64,000 bases of DNA from Allobosea sp. (GCF_017308015.1 NZ_JAFKFW010000011.1:58816-122815), one strand, 5' to 3'; shown: positions 1 to 9,195, counted from the stretch's first letter. Program-made: numbers and translations. The notes: generated by a model not told the origin, from the letters alone.

Positions 1-2
1 TC

Positions 3-875
3 ATCGGCGAGTTCAAGATGAACCCGACGCTGAAGCTCGCAGCCGTCGATCCGGGCGTGGCCGCCACCAAGACCATCGACGCCGCCGTGCCGATGCCGGC
101 CATGCCGGCGGCCCCCTCGCTCGATCGTGCCCAGATCGATATCAAGACCTGGGAAGTGGCGGAGCGCGGCAATTCCGCTGCCGATTATCGTGCCTATCTC
201 GACGCCTTCCCGTCGGGCCAGTTCGCGACCTTCGCCCGCAACCGCCTCGCCAGCCTCGAAGCGGCGAAGCCGGCCGCCGGCTTCCTCGCCACGCCTCCCG
301 GCGTCAACGACGAGGCGCTCAAGAAGGAGATCGGGACAGCGCAGACCGAGACCGCGATGAAGCTCGAGGCCAAGGACCGTCGCGAGGTGCAGGCCCGCCT
401 GCGCGTCAGCGGCTTCCAGCCCGGCAAGGCTGCCGCGACCTTCGGCCCGAGCCATCGCAAGGCGATCCAGGCCTGGCAGAAATCGCGCAGCATTCCGGAG
501 ACCGGCTTCCTGACGGCGATGCAGGTCAGCGCGCTGCGCGCCCAGAGCGAGACCGCCTATCAGGCCGTCCTCGCCGAGGAAAAGGCTGCTGCCGAGAAGA
601 AGCGCAGCACCAAGTCGGCCGGAGAAGGCAAGGCTGCCACTCGGAATGTGAGCTCCTATGAGGGCGACGAGATGTATCGGCGAGACCTCGCTCGCGAGCG
701 CGGCGAGACCTATCAGGGAACGACGACGCCGCGCCGCGGCACGACCAGCACCGGCTATCAGGGCCGCGTCCGGACGCGTGAAGGCGATGCCGGCGACAGC
801 GCTGGCGCCGCGATCTTCGGCGGTATCGTCGGCGGTGTGCTGGGTGGCGCGATCGGCGGCGGCTTCCGGCGCTGA
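3..875 (+). CDS. C-terminal part of a peptidoglycan-binding-like protein (5' end outside window)
   Basis: The reading frame is open from base 3, ahead of the first ATG at 18, so the gene very probably starts upstream of the window. The visible part has an Ala/Pro-rich linker and then a WEVAERGNSAADYRAYL stretch. About residues 120-175 (counted from the ATG at 18) look like a peptidoglycan-binding type 1 repeat (VQARLRVSGF, then AIQAWQKSRSIPETGFLTA). A charged linker follows, and the protein ends in a glycine-zipper tail (GGIVGGVLGGAIGGG) that could insert in or lie on a membrane. In alphaproteobacteria this arrangement often follows a caspase-like (peptidase C14) domain, which would lie upstream and cannot be seen here, so the enzymatic function is unassigned. 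A strong terminator follows the stop codon. Confidence 0.7.
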   Translation: MGEFKMNPTLKLAAVDPGVAATKTIDAAVPMPAMPAAPSLDRAQIDIKTWEVAERGNSAADYRAYLDAFPSGQFATFARNRLASLEAAKPAAGFLATPPGVNDEALKKEIGTAQTETAMKLEAKDRREVQARLRVSGFQPGKAAATFGPSHRKAIQAWQKSRSIPETGFLTAMQVSALRAQSETAYQAVLAEEKAAAEKKRSTKSAGEGKAATRNVSSYEGDEMYRRDLARERGETYQGTTTPRRGTTSTGYQGRVRTREGDAGDSAGAAIFGGIVGGVLGGAIGGGFRR

Positions 876-903
876 CGGAACGCTCCCTGCTTCCATGACG
901 TGG

Positions 904-934
904 AAGGCCGGCCTTCGGGCCGGCCTTTTCTTGT
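904..934 (+). terminator. Rho-independent terminator
   Basis: A perfect 10-bp stem (aaggccggcc at 904-913, ggccggcctt at 918-927) with a stable TTCG loop is followed by a T-rich stretch (ttcttgtt). It lies 28 bases after the stop of the preceding gene and just before the end of the converging lysR gene. Confidence 0.9.
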
Positions 935-1858
935 TCAGCCGCCGCGGGGCCACGGTTCGGCGCAGAGCCGTTTCAGGGCCGACGCGAAACTGCGCGCGGC
1001 CGGGCCGAGCGGTGCGTCCAGCCGGTGCCCGATATAGGCCTCGGCCGGTAATGCGCCGTGCCGGCCGAGCACGCCTGTCTCGACGCGAACCAGCCGGCCG
1101 CTGGCGATATCCTCCGCGGCCAGCCAGCCCGGCAGCCGGCCCCAGCCGAGTCCTGCCCGGATCATCGCATGCTTGATGTCCTGCCCGCCGACCCGGCAGG
1201 TCCGCGGCGAGATCACGCCGATGTCGCGCCCGTCGGTTAGCGGCGAGCGGTCAAACTGGACGATCTGGAGATGATCGGCGAGCGTGGCGGCATCGAGAAC
1301 CCGCTGGCGTGTCTGCGCCAGCGGATGGGAAGGGGCCGTAACCGCGATCATCTCGATCGACGTCAGTGCCTCGATCGCGATGCGCGCGTCGCGAAAGCTC
1401 TCGCCGACGATGACCGAGACCTGGCTGCGCTGCTCCAGCAGCGCTGTGATCGGGCCGCCCAGCGCCTCGGCAGAGAGCCGGATCGCGACCGACGGGAAGA
1501 CCACGCTCATCTCGGCCAGCGCCGCGCCGACCAGCAGGGGCGGAAACAGCACGTCGACCGTCAGCGACAGTTCCAGCTCGACGCCTTCACGCAGCCCCCG
1601 CGCCCGTGCCCGCATGGCATCGACGCGCAGCAGCACGTCGCGAACATTGGCGAGGAGCGCCCGGCCTTCCGGTGTCGGCACCGGCCGATGGCCTGAGCGG
1701 TCGAAGAGGCTGATGCCGAGTTCCCTCTCCAGCTTGGCGATGGCATGGCTCACCGCCGATTGCACGCGGCCGAGCTCCTTGGCGGCGGCGCGGAAGCTGC
1801 CGCTGTCGCAGACCGCCCGGAACATGCGCATCTGGTCGAGGGAGAGATTGTCGAGCAT
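935..1858 (-). CDS. LysR-family transcriptional regulator
   Basis: A 307-residue LysR-type regulator. The N-terminus holds the winged helix-turn-helix (MRMFRAVCDSGSFRAAAKEL, then VQSAVSHAIAKLERELGISL). The remaining ~220 residues have the length and pattern of a LysR periplasmic-binding-like effector domain. I chose the start at 1858 (MLDNLSLDQ), typical for the family; an in-frame ATG at 1870 would add four residues. It is divergent from the MFS transporter gene at 1954 with about 95 bases between, the classic arrangement of a LysR regulator with its target. The effector is unknown. Confidence 0.9.
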   Translation of the reverse strand: MLDNLSLDQMRMFRAVCDSGSFRAAAKELGRVQSAVSHAIAKLERELGISLFDRSGHRPVPTPEGRALLANVRDVLLRVDAMRARARGLREGVELELSLTVDVLFPPLLVGAALAEMSVVFPSVAIRLSAEALGGPITALLEQRSQVSVIVGESFRDARIAIEALTSIEMIAVTAPSHPLAQTRQRVLDAATLADHLQIVQFDRSPLTDGRDIGVISPRTCRVGGQDIKHAMIRAGLGWGRLPGWLAAEDIASGRLVRVETGVLGRHGALPAEAYIGHRLDAPLGPAARSFASALKRLCAEPWPRGG

Positions 1859-1871
1859 GATCGATATCATA

Positions 1872-1893
1872 GATCATCTCGGTGAGAATTATC
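1872..1893. promoter_or_regulatory. Candidate LysR operator in the lysR/MFS divergent region
   Basis: An imperfect dyad, gatcatctc-ggt-gagaattatc, sits in the AT-richer divergent spacer between the LysR gene and the MFS gene. Position and symmetry fit a LysR-type binding site, but no experimentally defined motif can be matched by eye. Confidence 0.25.
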
Positions 1894-1953
1894 TCTCTTC
1901 TGTCGATTGGCGGGGTGGTGCATCACAGGGCCCGGGCAACGAGGTGATGCGTC

Positions 1954-3174
1954 TTGGGTAAGATCGACGAAACGGCCGGGCGCGCGACAGCCGGCCGAAC
2001 CGACTGGTGGGTGGTGGCGCTGGTCGTCGCGGCCGGCATCGCCGCGTCGTTCCAGATCGGCAAGGCGGCGATCGCGATCCCGTTGCTGCAGGTCGAGACA
2101 GGGCGTGATCTCGCGGTGCTCGGTTGGGTCAGCTCGATCTTCGCAGTGCTCGGCCTCTTTGGTGGGGTGCCGGTCGGTGCGCTGGCCGCGCGCTTCGGCG
2201 ACAGGCGGATGCTGCTGCTCGGCTTGCTCATGCTCGCTATCGGCAGCGTTCTTGGGGCGGTGGCCTCGGGCCTCGGCCTCCTGCTCGCCTGCCGGGTCGT
2301 CGAGGGCGCGGGCTTCCTGATGGTTAGCGTCTCCGGCCCGGCGCTGCTGCGCCGTTGCGTCGGCGTGCGTGACCGCGAGATCGCGATGGCCCTGTGGAGC
2401 TGCTTCATGCCGGCCGGCATGGCGCTGGCGATGCTGCTCGGGCCGCTTTTCGGCGGCTGGCGCGCGATCTGGCTTGCGGGTGCGGGTTTCGCGCTGGTCG
2501 TGGGTGTGGCCGTTGCGCTGCGCGTGCCGGCAGCAATGGCGGGCGCGGTCGTGTCCTGGCGGCAGCTTGCTGCTGATGCCGGCAGCATGTTCCTGACGCG
2601 CGGGCCGTTCCTGCTGGCTGTATGCTTCGCGCTCTACGCCATGATGTTCTTCGCCGTGCTGAGTTTTCTTCCCGTTCTGCTGATTGAGCGGATGCACAGC
2701 TCCCTTGCGGTCGCAGGTTTGCTCAGCGGGCTCGCCACGGCCGGCAATATCGTCGGCAACCTGATCGCCGGCGCGCTGCTGGCTCGCGGCGTGCCGCGGC
2801 TGATCGTCCTCGCCGGGGCTAGCTTCGCGATGGGGCTCGCGGCAGTCTTCGTCTTCCTGCCGCTCCTGCCACCGACGGGGTCGTTTCTGTCCGGCATCCT
2901 GTTTGCGACCGCCGGAGGTTTCGTCCCGGCGACTCTGCTCTCGACCGCGGCCTTGCTGGCGCCGCGCCCCAATCTGGTGCCGGCCAGCATCGGGCTCCTG
3001 ATGCAGGGCAGCAATCTCGGCCAGGTTATGGGGCCGACCGTGGTCGGGCTGGTGATCTCCGGCATCGGCTGGGCCGGCGCCGCTGGGCTGGTGGCGGCTC
3101 TCGCCCTTTTGGCGGCGCTGACCGCTTTCGGTCTGCATCGCGATCTGTCCGGCCTTGCGGTGGCACGCGCTTGA
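1954..3174 (+). CDS. MFS transporter
   Basis: A 406-residue protein with about 12 hydrophobic segments, the size and pattern of a major facilitator superfamily permease. After the second helix it has the family loop motif form GALAARFGDRRMLL. The start is TTG at 1954, supported by a GAGGTG ribosome-binding sequence at 1941-1946; no suitable ATG lies nearby. It probably resides in the inner membrane as a proton-coupled exporter, but the substrate cannot be read from sequence. The divergent LysR gene is its likely regulator. It ends three bases before the converging bluB gene. Confidence 0.85.
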   Translation: MGKIDETAGRATAGRTDWWVVALVVAAGIAASFQIGKAAIAIPLLQVETGRDLAVLGWVSSIFAVLGLFGGVPVGALAARFGDRRMLLLGLLMLAIGSVLGAVASGLGLLLACRVVEGAGFLMVSVSGPALLRRCVGVRDREIAMALWSCFMPAGMALAMLLGPLFGGWRAIWLAGAGFALVVGVAVALRVPAAMAGAVVSWRQLAADAGSMFLTRGPFLLAVCFALYAMMFFAVLSFLPVLLIERMHSSLAVAGLLSGLATAGNIVGNLIAGALLARGVPRLIVLAGASFAMGLAAVFVFLPLLPPTGSFLSGILFATAGGFVPATLLSTAALLAPRPNLVPASIGLLMQGSNLGQVMGPTVVGLVISGIGWAGAAGLVAALALLAALTAFGLHRDLSGLAVARA

Positions 3175-3177
3175 GGT

Positions 3178-3789
3178 TCAACCGCTCTCCCAGCCCGCCC
3201 TGACGAGGTCGGGTACTTCGCATTCCTCCTCCGGCCAGCCGACGCAGAGATAGGCGACGAGCTTCCAGCGCGGCGGTGTATCGAGGGCTTCGGCGATCTC
3301 CCGGGGATCGAGGATCGAGACCCAGCCGACGCCGAGCCCATGAACGCGCGCAGACAGCCAGAACTGCGTGATCGCCGCGACCACCGAATAGTCCAGCATT
3401 TCCGGCATTGTCGCCCGGCCGAGGCCATGGCCGCGCGCGGTGCCATGATCGCAGAACACGGCGAACTGGACGGGCGCTTCCCGCAGGCCTTCGAGTTTGA
3501 GACGCGCATAGAGAGCGGCTCGTTCGCCTTCATAGGAGGCCAGCGCATCCGCATTGCAGCGGCTGAAGCTATCCTGCACGGCGGCGCGCCGTGCCGGCTC
3601 CGCGATGGACACCCAGCGCCAGGGCTGTGCATTCCCTACGGAGGGCGATAGACGGGTCTGCGCCAGCAGCGTTTCGATCAGTTCGGACGGAACCGGATCG
3701 CGCCTGAACCGCCGGACATCGCGCCGCCAGCGCAGCAATTCCGCGAACTGCCGGGAAAAGTCTTCATCGAAGACGGGTGGCCGGCTCAC
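3178..3789 (-). CDS. bluB: 5,6-dimethylbenzimidazole synthase BluB
   Basis: A 203-residue nitroreductase-fold flavoprotein of the BluB family, which makes the lower ligand of B12 (5,6-dimethylbenzimidazole) from reduced FMN and oxygen. The N-terminal RRDVRRFRRDPVP segment and GNAQPWRWV are FMN-contacting motifs of the fold, and MPEMLDYSVVAAI plus GLGVGWVSILDP match BluB rather than generic nitroreductases. Length is normal. The start overlaps the cobB stop by four bases (ATGA), so it is the last gene of the minus-strand cobalamin run. An aerobic B12 pathway with BluB agrees with CobG being present. Confidence 0.93.
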   Translation of the reverse strand: MSRPPVFDEDFSRQFAELLRWRRDVRRFRRDPVPSELIETLLAQTRLSPSVGNAQPWRWVSIAEPARRAAVQDSFSRCNADALASYEGERAALYARLKLEGLREAPVQFAVFCDHGTARGHGLGRATMPEMLDYSVVAAITQFWLSARVHGLGVGWVSILDPREIAEALDTPPRWKLVAYLCVGWPEEECEVPDLVRAGWESG

Positions 3790-5114
3790 GCCGGGTCCGC
3801 GACGGCGATGGCGTGGAAGAACGAGCCCGTGACCTGTCCGCGCCGGCTGCCGGCGGAAGCAGGCGCCGAACCATGCGGGTCGGTCACCATGGCGAAGGGC
3901 GGGTCGTCACCTTGTGCGACGATGCTGGCATAATGGAATTCATGCCCGGTCAGGGCCGAGCCCGCCGGCCCCAGCGGGCCGTCCGCTTCCAGCACCGCTC
4001 GGCGATAGCCCAGGTTCATCTTCCGCTTGGCGAAGGAGGTCTCGACCGAGAGCAGGCCGGCCATGGCGTGGGTGACGCCGTCCGCGTCAGTCAGGCTGCG
4101 TCCGAGCACCATGTAGCCCCCGCATTCGCCATGCACCGGCCGGGTGTTGGCGAAGCGGCGTAACCCGCCGAGGAAGCGGCTTGCCGCCGCGATCGTGCCG
4201 GCGTGCAGTTCGGGATAGCCGCCCGGCAGCCAGCAGGCGTCGCAATGATCCGGCGGCGCCTCGTCCTTGAGGGGCGAGAATGGAGCCAGCTCGGCACCCA
4301 CCGCGCGCCATCCTGCCTCGACATGCGGATAGACGAAGGAGAAGGCCGCATCGCGGGCGATGGCGATCCTCCGGCCGGGTGCGGGCAGGGGCGGAGCCAC
4401 ATTGCCAGCCGTTGCCGGAAGCATCGTGGCGCCGGCTGCCGCGATGACGGCATCGAGATCGACGGCGTTCGAGACGGCCTCCGCGAGAGCATCGAGCCGT
4501 GCATGCAGGTCTGCGGTCTCGCCGGCCTGGACCAGCCCGAGATGGCGCTCCGGCAGGATCAGGCTCGCCTCGCGGGGCAAGGCGCCCAGTATGGGCAGGC
4601 CGATCCGCTCCAGGCCCTGCCGCACCAGGCGCTCATGGCGGGCGCTCGCGACCTTGTTCAGGATCACGCCTGCGACGCGGATGCGCGGATCATAGAGCTT
4701 GCAGCCGAGCGCGACCGCCGCGACCGACTGCGCCGCCCCGGATACATCGACGACGAGCACGACCGGCCAGCCGGTCAGCGCGGCGATATCGGCGCTGGCG
4801 CCGGTATGTCCTTCGGGCCCCGGCACCGCGTCGAACAGCCCCATCGAGCCCTCGGCGATCACGATATCGGCGGCTCGGGCTGCTCCCCCCGCGATCCGCC
4901 CGAGCAACCCGTCCGTCATCGCATAGCTGTCGAGATTGGCGCTCGGCGCGCCGGTCGCGGCGGCATGGAAGGCTGGATCGATATAATCCGGCCCGCATTT
5001 CAGCCCGCGCACGGTCAGGCCGCGACGCGTCAGGGCGCGTTGCAGCCCGAGCGTGATCGTGGTCTTGCCCGAGCCTGAACGCGGTGCGGCGATAAGAAGC
5101 CCGCGCGCGCTCAT
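3786..5114 (-). CDS. cobB: Cobyrinate a,c-diamide synthase CobB
   Basis: A 442-residue glutamine-dependent amidotransferase that converts (hydrogeno)byrinic acid to its a,c-diamide using ATP and glutamine. The N-terminal half is a dethiobiotin-synthetase-like P-loop domain ([10 protein letters not shown], residues 10-19). The C-terminal half is a class I glutamine amidotransferase domain with [10 protein letters not shown] and the nucleophile in [11 protein letters not shown] near residue 330. Both domains are complete. It overlaps bluB and cobM by four bases at each end, so translation is probably coupled. In the aerobic route its product is the substrate of the CobN-containing cobaltochelatase encoded upstream in the same run. 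Confidence 0.95.
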   Translation of the reverse strand: MSARGLLIAAPRSGSGKTTITLGLQRALTRRGLTVRGLKCGPDYIDPAFHAAATGAPSANLDSYAMTDGLLGRIAGGAARAADIVIAEGSMGLFDAVPGPEGHTGASADIAALTGWPVVLVVDVSGAAQSVAAVALGCKLYDPRIRVAGVILNKVASARHERLVRQGLERIGLPILGALPREASLILPERHLGLVQAGETADLHARLDALAEAVSNAVDLDAVIAAAGATMLPATAGNVAPPLPAPGRRIAIARDAAFSFVYPHVEAGWRAVGAELAPFSPLKDEAPPDHCDACWLPGGYPELHAGTIAAASRFLGGLRRFANTRPVHGECGGYMVLGRSLTDADGVTHAMAGLLSVETSFAKRKMNLGYRRAVLEADGPLGPAGSALTGHEFHYASIVAQGDDPPFAMVTDPHGSAPASAGSRRGQVTGSFFHAIAVADPA

Positions 5115-5875
5115 TGCCCGCCACGCGGCCGGAAGCGGCGATCGTAATCGATCGAGTAAAGCGCGCTTTCGCCGAAATCATCGGCGGCCAGTGCGGGCCC
5201 GACGAGGATCAGCGCCGTGCGCTCGAGTGCGCTGGCGCGGACTTGTCCCGCGATATCGGCGAGCCTTCCCTGGAGAACTGTCTCATCCGGCCAAGTCGCC
5301 CGGAACACCACGGCGACCGGGCAATCAGCGCCGTAGAATGGCGTCAGCTCCGCTACGACCTGCTCGACGACATGGATCGAGAGATGGATCGCGAGCGTCG
5401 TGCCGGAAGCTGCGAAAGTCGCGAGCTTCTCCTTCTCGGGCATGGCCGAGGCTCGGCCGGAGGTGCGGGTCAGTACCAGCGATTGCGCCACGCCCGGCAA
5501 GGTGAGCTCGCGCTTCAGCACGGCGGCGGCGGCGGCGAAGGCAGGCACGCCCGGTGTCACCGTATAGGGAATGCCTGATCGGTCGAGCCGGCGCATCTGT
5601 TCGCCGCAGGCGCTCCAGATCGAGAGATCGCCGGAATGCAGCCGGGCCACATCTTGCCCGGCGCGATGCGCTGCTTCCATCTCGGCAATGATCGCGTCGA
5701 GATCGAGCGGAGCGGTGTCGACGATGCGCGCGCCTGGCGGGCACCAGTCGAGCATCGCTTTCGGGATCAGCGAGCCCGCGTAGAGGCAGACAGGGGAGGC
5801 TGCGATCAGGTCGCGTCCGCGCAGCGTGATGAGATCGGGTGCACCGGGGCCGGCGCCGATGAAATGAACGGTCAT
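5111..5875 (-). CDS. cobM: Precorrin-4 C11-methyltransferase CobM
   Basis: A 254-residue tetrapyrrole methylase. The N-terminal [18 protein letters not shown] is the SAM-binding start of the family, and [22 protein letters not shown] and a C-terminal [11 protein letters not shown] complete the fold. It methylates C11 of precorrin-4 to give precorrin-5 in the aerobic corrin pathway. Stop and start overlap with cobB and cobE by four bases each. Normal length and no missing motif. Confidence 0.95.
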   Translation of the reverse strand: MTVHFIGAGPGAPDLITLRGRDLIAASPVCLYAGSLIPKAMLDWCPPGARIVDTAPLDLDAIIAEMEAAHRAGQDVARLHSGDLSIWSACGEQMRRLDRSGIPYTVTPGVPAFAAAAAVLKRELTLPGVAQSLVLTRTSGRASAMPEKEKLATFAASGTTLAIHLSIHVVEQVVAELTPFYGADCPVAVVFRATWPDETVLQGRLADIAGQVRASALERTALILVGPALAADDFGESALYSIDYDRRFRPRGGQ

Positions 5876-6282
5876 GCGAGGCTTCTGGCGAGCGCGCAGG
5901 TGACGCGCGCGGTTGCGATACGCGGCTGTATCAGTTCGCCGCCCGGACCTGCCGCAGCCAAAGCCGCGGCTTCAGCCACCGAGCCGACGCCATAGAGCGA
6001 GGCGATCCGGGTCGAACGCGTCGCGCAGGCGGCCTCGAAACCCTTCAGCGCCTCGTCGGGGATGGCGACGAGCTCGGCTGCGCGCTCGTTGGCGGCAGCG
6101 ACCATGCCGGCTTCCGCGGCGCGGCTCGCCAGCGTGGCGAAGCGCGGCGCCGGTGCACCGGCAAGCCCCGCGCTCGCCAGAGCCTGGTCGAGACAGGCGA
6201 GGATGTCGGCGGCCTCCGTTCCAGGCCGGATGCCGATCCCGGCGACGAGGCGGCCCGTGCTCAAGGCTTCTCGACCCGCCAT
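5872..6282 (-). CDS. cobE: Cobalamin biosynthesis protein CobE
   Basis: A 136-residue protein matching CobE, the stand-alone equivalent of the CbiG C-terminal domain ([16 protein letters not shown] at the N-terminus; [17 protein letters not shown] near the C-terminus). CobE occurs in aerobic pathways, where its exact role is not settled; involvement in hydrolysis or handling of a late precorrin has been proposed. It overlaps the cobL end by 22 bases and the cobM start by four. Confidence 0.88.
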   Translation of the reverse strand: MAGREALSTGRLVAGIGIRPGTEAADILACLDQALASAGLAGAPAPRFATLASRAAEAGMVAAANERAAELVAIPDEALKGFEAACATRSTRIASLYGVGSVAEAAALAAAGPGGELIQPRIATARVTCALARSLA

Positions 6283-7511
6283 TGCGTCACCGGCATCGCC
6301 GGGCGCCAGCCATGCTTGCCGCCGACAGGCGCGAGCCGGTCGATCGAAATGCGGCGCAAGGAACCGCCATGCTCGGCATGGAGTGCGGCGAGCTTGGCCT
6401 CGCCCTCGATCGTCACGACGTTGGCGACCAGCCGCCCGCCCGGTTTCAGCGCCGCCCAGGCAGCGTCGAACAGACCGTCCCCGGTCAGGCCGCCGCCGAT
6501 GAAGACCGCATCCGGCGCCTCGCGACCGACGAAGCCGGCCGGCACCTCACCGACCACCTCGACCGAGAGCCCGCCGAGTTCGAGCTTGTTGCGCCTGATG
6601 CGCTCGGCTCGTTCCGGCTTCGCCTCGAAGGCGACGGCCCGGTTGTGCAGATGGCGCTGGCACCATTCGACCGCGACGGAGCCGGAGCCCGCGCCGACAT
6701 CCCAGAGCAGTTCGCCACCGCGCGGGGCGAGTGCCGAAATCGTGATCGCGCGGATTTCCGACTTGGTGATCTGCCCGTCATGGGCGAACCACTCCTCGTC
6801 GAGCCCCGGCGCCAGCGGCAAAATGCGGGAATCGCGGGTGGCGGCGACCTCGACCGCGATCAGGTTGAGCGGCACGATGTCGCTCAGGTCGAAAGCATCG
6901 GCGCGGCATTCGCGGATGCGCTCCTGCGGCCCGCCGAGCGATTCCATCACTACGATGCGGCTTGCGCCCATGCCACGTGCGGTCATCAACTCGGCCACGG
7001 CGCGCGGTGTCGTCTCGTCCCAGGACAGGGCGAGGATGCGTGCTTCCGGCTGGAGATGCGGCACGATCCGGTAGAGCGTGCGGCCGTGCAGCGAGACCAG
7101 CGTGCATTCCTCCTGCGGCCAGCGCATCCGCGTGCAGGCCATCGAAAAAGACGAGAGCTGCGGGATGATCCGCATTTCTTCGGCCGGAATCGCGCGGCTG
7201 ATGCTGTTGCCGATGCCGTAATGGAACGGATCGCTGGTCGCGAGCACGCAGACCTTGCGGCCGCGCTCTCGGAGAATCTGCGGCAGCGCGTTGCGGAAGG
7301 GCTGCGGCCAGGGGCGTAGTTCACCCGGAACGGAACCGACCAGCGCGATATGCCGCTCGCCGCCGAAGACGATCTCTGCGTCGTTCAGAGCCGCCAAGGC
7401 CTCCCGGCAGAGCCCGGAGGCTCCATCCTCGCCGAGGCCGATCAGCGAAAGCCAGGGCGCTGGCGTCTCGCGGCTCGACAGAACATCCGATTCACGCAAA
7501 ACTGGCGACAT
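6261..7511 (-). CDS. cobL: Precorrin-6Y C5,15-methyltransferase (decarboxylating) CobL
   Basis: A 416-residue fusion. The N-terminal half is a CbiE-type tetrapyrrole methylase (LSLIGLGEDGASGL) and the C-terminal half a CbiT-type Rossmann methyltransferase (LLWDVGAGSGSVAVEW). It adds methyl groups at C5 and C15 and removes the C12 acetate carboxyl to give precorrin-8X. I chose the ATG at 7511, preceded by a GAGG ribosome-binding sequence; an in-frame ATG at 7523 is less well placed. Its start codon overlaps that of the divergent cobK (shared CATG at 7509-7512), so no separate promoter fits between them. Confidence 0.95.
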   Translation of the reverse strand: MSPVLRESDVLSSRETPAPWLSLIGLGEDGASGLCREALAALNDAEIVFGGERHIALVGSVPGELRPWPQPFRNALPQILRERGRKVCVLATSDPFHYGIGNSISRAIPAEEMRIIPQLSSFSMACTRMRWPQEECTLVSLHGRTLYRIVPHLQPEARILALSWDETTPRAVAELMTARGMGASRIVVMESLGGPQERIRECRADAFDLSDIVPLNLIAVEVAATRDSRILPLAPGLDEEWFAHDGQITKSEIRAITISALAPRGGELLWDVGAGSGSVAVEWCQRHLHNRAVAFEAKPERAERIRRNKLELGGLSVEVVGEVPAGFVGREAPDAVFIGGGLTGDGLFDAAWAALKPGGRLVANVVTIEGEAKLAALHAEHGGSLRRISIDRLAPVGGKHGWRPAMPVTQWRVEKP

Positions 7512-8274
7512 GACCGTCCTCATCCTCGGCGGAACGAGCGAAGCTGCTGCGCTTGACCAGCATCTGGCTGATCAGGCTCCCGACATCCGTGCCATTATCT
7601 CGCTGGCGGGCCATACCGTCGATCCCCGTCCGACCAATCTGCCGGTCCGCACCGGCGGCTTCGGCGGTGTCGAGGGTCTCAGGCGCTATCTGGTCGAGGA
7701 AGGCATCGTCGCCGTCGTCGACGCCACGCACCCCTTCGCCGCGATCATGCCCTTCCATGCAGAGCATGCCTGCAAGGCCGAAGGTGTGCCGCTGCTGGCG
7801 ATCCGGCGCGAGTCCTGGAAGCCTCGCGCCGGCGATCGCTGGAAATCCGTGCCGGACATCGAGGCCGCCGCGCAGGCGCTGGGTGACGAGCCGCGGCGTG
7901 TCTTCCTGACGGTCGGCCGGCTCGAACTTCCGGCCTTCGCCGATGCCCCCCAGCATCGCTATCTCGTGCGCGCCATCGAGCCGATCGGCGACCGCCTGCC
8001 CGTGCCGCATGTCGACGTCATCCAGCAGCGCGGGCCCTTCGATGCCGACGACGAGGAGGATCTGATGCGCCGCGAGGGCGTCGAGATCCTGGTCAGCAAG
8101 AACTCGGGCGGCCCGGCTACGGTCGGCAAGCTCGTAGCGGCGCGCCGGCTCTCCCTGCCGGTCGTGATGGTGGAGCGCCCGCCCAAGCCCGATGTCGAGA
8201 CCGTCGATCATATCGATCAGGTCCTGCCCTGGCTGGTGGCGCAGGGCATCTTCGCGACCGAACGCGGCGTGTAG
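7510..8274 (+). CDS. cobK: Precorrin-6A reductase CobK
   Basis: A 254-residue protein beginning MTVLILGGTSEAAALDQ, the Rossmann start of CobK/CbiJ, with DATHPFAAIM and VSKNSGGPATVGKL as further family motifs. It reduces precorrin-6A to precorrin-6B with NADPH. It is the only plus-strand gene within the minus-strand cob run: its start overlaps cobL head to head and its last 58 bases overlap the 3' end of cobJ. It therefore needs its own promoter, which must lie inside cobL. No strong ribosome-binding sequence is visible. Confidence 0.94.
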   Translation: MTVLILGGTSEAAALDQHLADQAPDIRAIISLAGHTVDPRPTNLPVRTGGFGGVEGLRRYLVEEGIVAVVDATHPFAAIMPFHAEHACKAEGVPLLAIRRESWKPRAGDRWKSVPDIEAAAQALGDEPRRVFLTVGRLELPAFADAPQHRYLVRAIEPIGDRLPVPHVDVIQQRGPFDADDEEDLMRREGVEILVSKNSGGPATVGKLVAARRLSLPVVMVERPPKPDVETVDHIDQVLPWLVAQGIFATERGV

Positions 8275-9008
8275 AGGTAAGGCGCAGCGCCCTCGCGCGC
8301 GATCAGGCGCGTGCTCGACGCTCCGATCATCACCAGCGTCGCCATGTCCGCGGTGCCGGCAGCCGCCACGGCTTCCGCCAGCGTCAGAATGCGCAGGCTT
8401 TCGTCCGGCCGCCCGACGGCGCGGGCGAACAGCACCGGCGTTGTCACCGCACGGTGCTTGGCCGCCAGATCCAGCGCCTTGCCGAGCTGCCAGGGCCGCG
8501 CTTTCGAGATCGGGTTGTAGAGGCAGATCACCAGATCGGCTGCGAGCACCGCTTCAAGCCGTGCCGTCACCACCTCCCAGGGCTTCAGGTTGTCCGAGAG
8601 CGAGATCGCGCAGAAATCGCCGCCGAGTGGGGCACCGGCCCGGGCCGCTGCCGCCAGCATCGCGGTGATGCCGGGCTCGACCGTGATCGGAAGTGCACGC
8701 CATGTGGCTGGTCCGGCTTCCAGCGCCTCGAACACCGCTGCCGCCATCGCGAAGACGCCGGGATCGCCGCCCGAGACCACCGCGACCGTCCGGCCTTCCG
8801 ACGCCATTTGCAGCGCGTGCGAGGCACGCTCGACCTCGACGCGATTGTCGGAGGCGTGCTTGGTCAATCCGGTCCGCTCGGGCACGCGGTCGACATAGGG
8901 GCCGTAGCCGACGAGATCGGTCGCGGCATCGAGCGCGGCCTGTGCGGCCGGCGTGATCCACCCCGCAGTGCCGGGTCCGAGTCCGACGATGGTGAGCGAG
9001 CCCGTCAC
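8217..9008 (-). CDS. cobJ: Precorrin-3B C17-methyltransferase CobJ
   Basis: A 263-residue tetrapyrrole methylase with the SAM-binding start SLTIVGLGPGTAGW, VSGGDPGVFAMAAAVFEAL, VEPGITAMLAAAARAGAPLG and LYNPISKARPWQLG, all typical of CobJ/CbiH. It methylates C17 and triggers ring contraction from precorrin-3B to precorrin-4. I chose the GTG at 9008. The open frame continues upstream to 9311, but that extension is translated repeat sequence and antisense of cobI. The 3' end overlaps convergent cobK by 58 bases. A 112-base palindromic repeat separates it from cobI. Confidence 0.93.
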   Translation of the reverse strand: MTGSLTIVGLGPGTAGWITPAAQAALDAATDLVGYGPYVDRVPERTGLTKHASDNRVEVERASHALQMASEGRTVAVVSGGDPGVFAMAAAVFEALEAGPATWRALPITVEPGITAMLAAAARAGAPLGGDFCAISLSDNLKPWEVVTARLEAVLAADLVICLYNPISKARPWQLGKALDLAAKHRAVTTPVLFARAVGRPDESLRILTLAEAVAAAGTADMATLVMIGASSTRLIAREGAAPYLYTPRSVAKMPCATSQGRT

Positions 9009-9050
9009 AGCAGCCGCCCCGCTCTTTGTGCCGGGCCTTCTCCCCGCGCC

Positions 9051-9162
9051 GTCATCCCGGACGTAGCGAAGCGAAGATCCGGGATCCATGCCTGAACCCT
9101 CGTCGGAAGCGCTCCGGCATGGATCCCGGATCGGTGCCGCTTCGCGGCTTGTCCGGGATGAC
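9051..9162. repeat. REP-like long palindromic element between cobI and cobJ
   Basis: Two long arms face each other. Gtcatcccggac (9051-9062) pairs perfectly with gtccgggatgac (9151-9162), and gatccgggatccatgcc (9076-9092) pairs with ggcatggatcccggatc (9116-9132). The parts between are also partly complementary (gcgaagcga and cgcttcgcg). It looks like the palindromic intergenic elements dispersed in many Rhizobiales genomes. It lies inside the cob operon, so the mRNA should form a very stable hairpin there. Confidence 0.85.
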
Positions 9163-9195
9163 GGCGGAGAGACGGAAAGAGACGTCGGACCGAAT

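Noticed and set aside
1867-3138. A 423-codon minus-strand open frame opposite the first MFS gene
   Set aside because: Hydrophilic, repetitive composition and no start context; the plus strand encodes a clear 12-helix permease.
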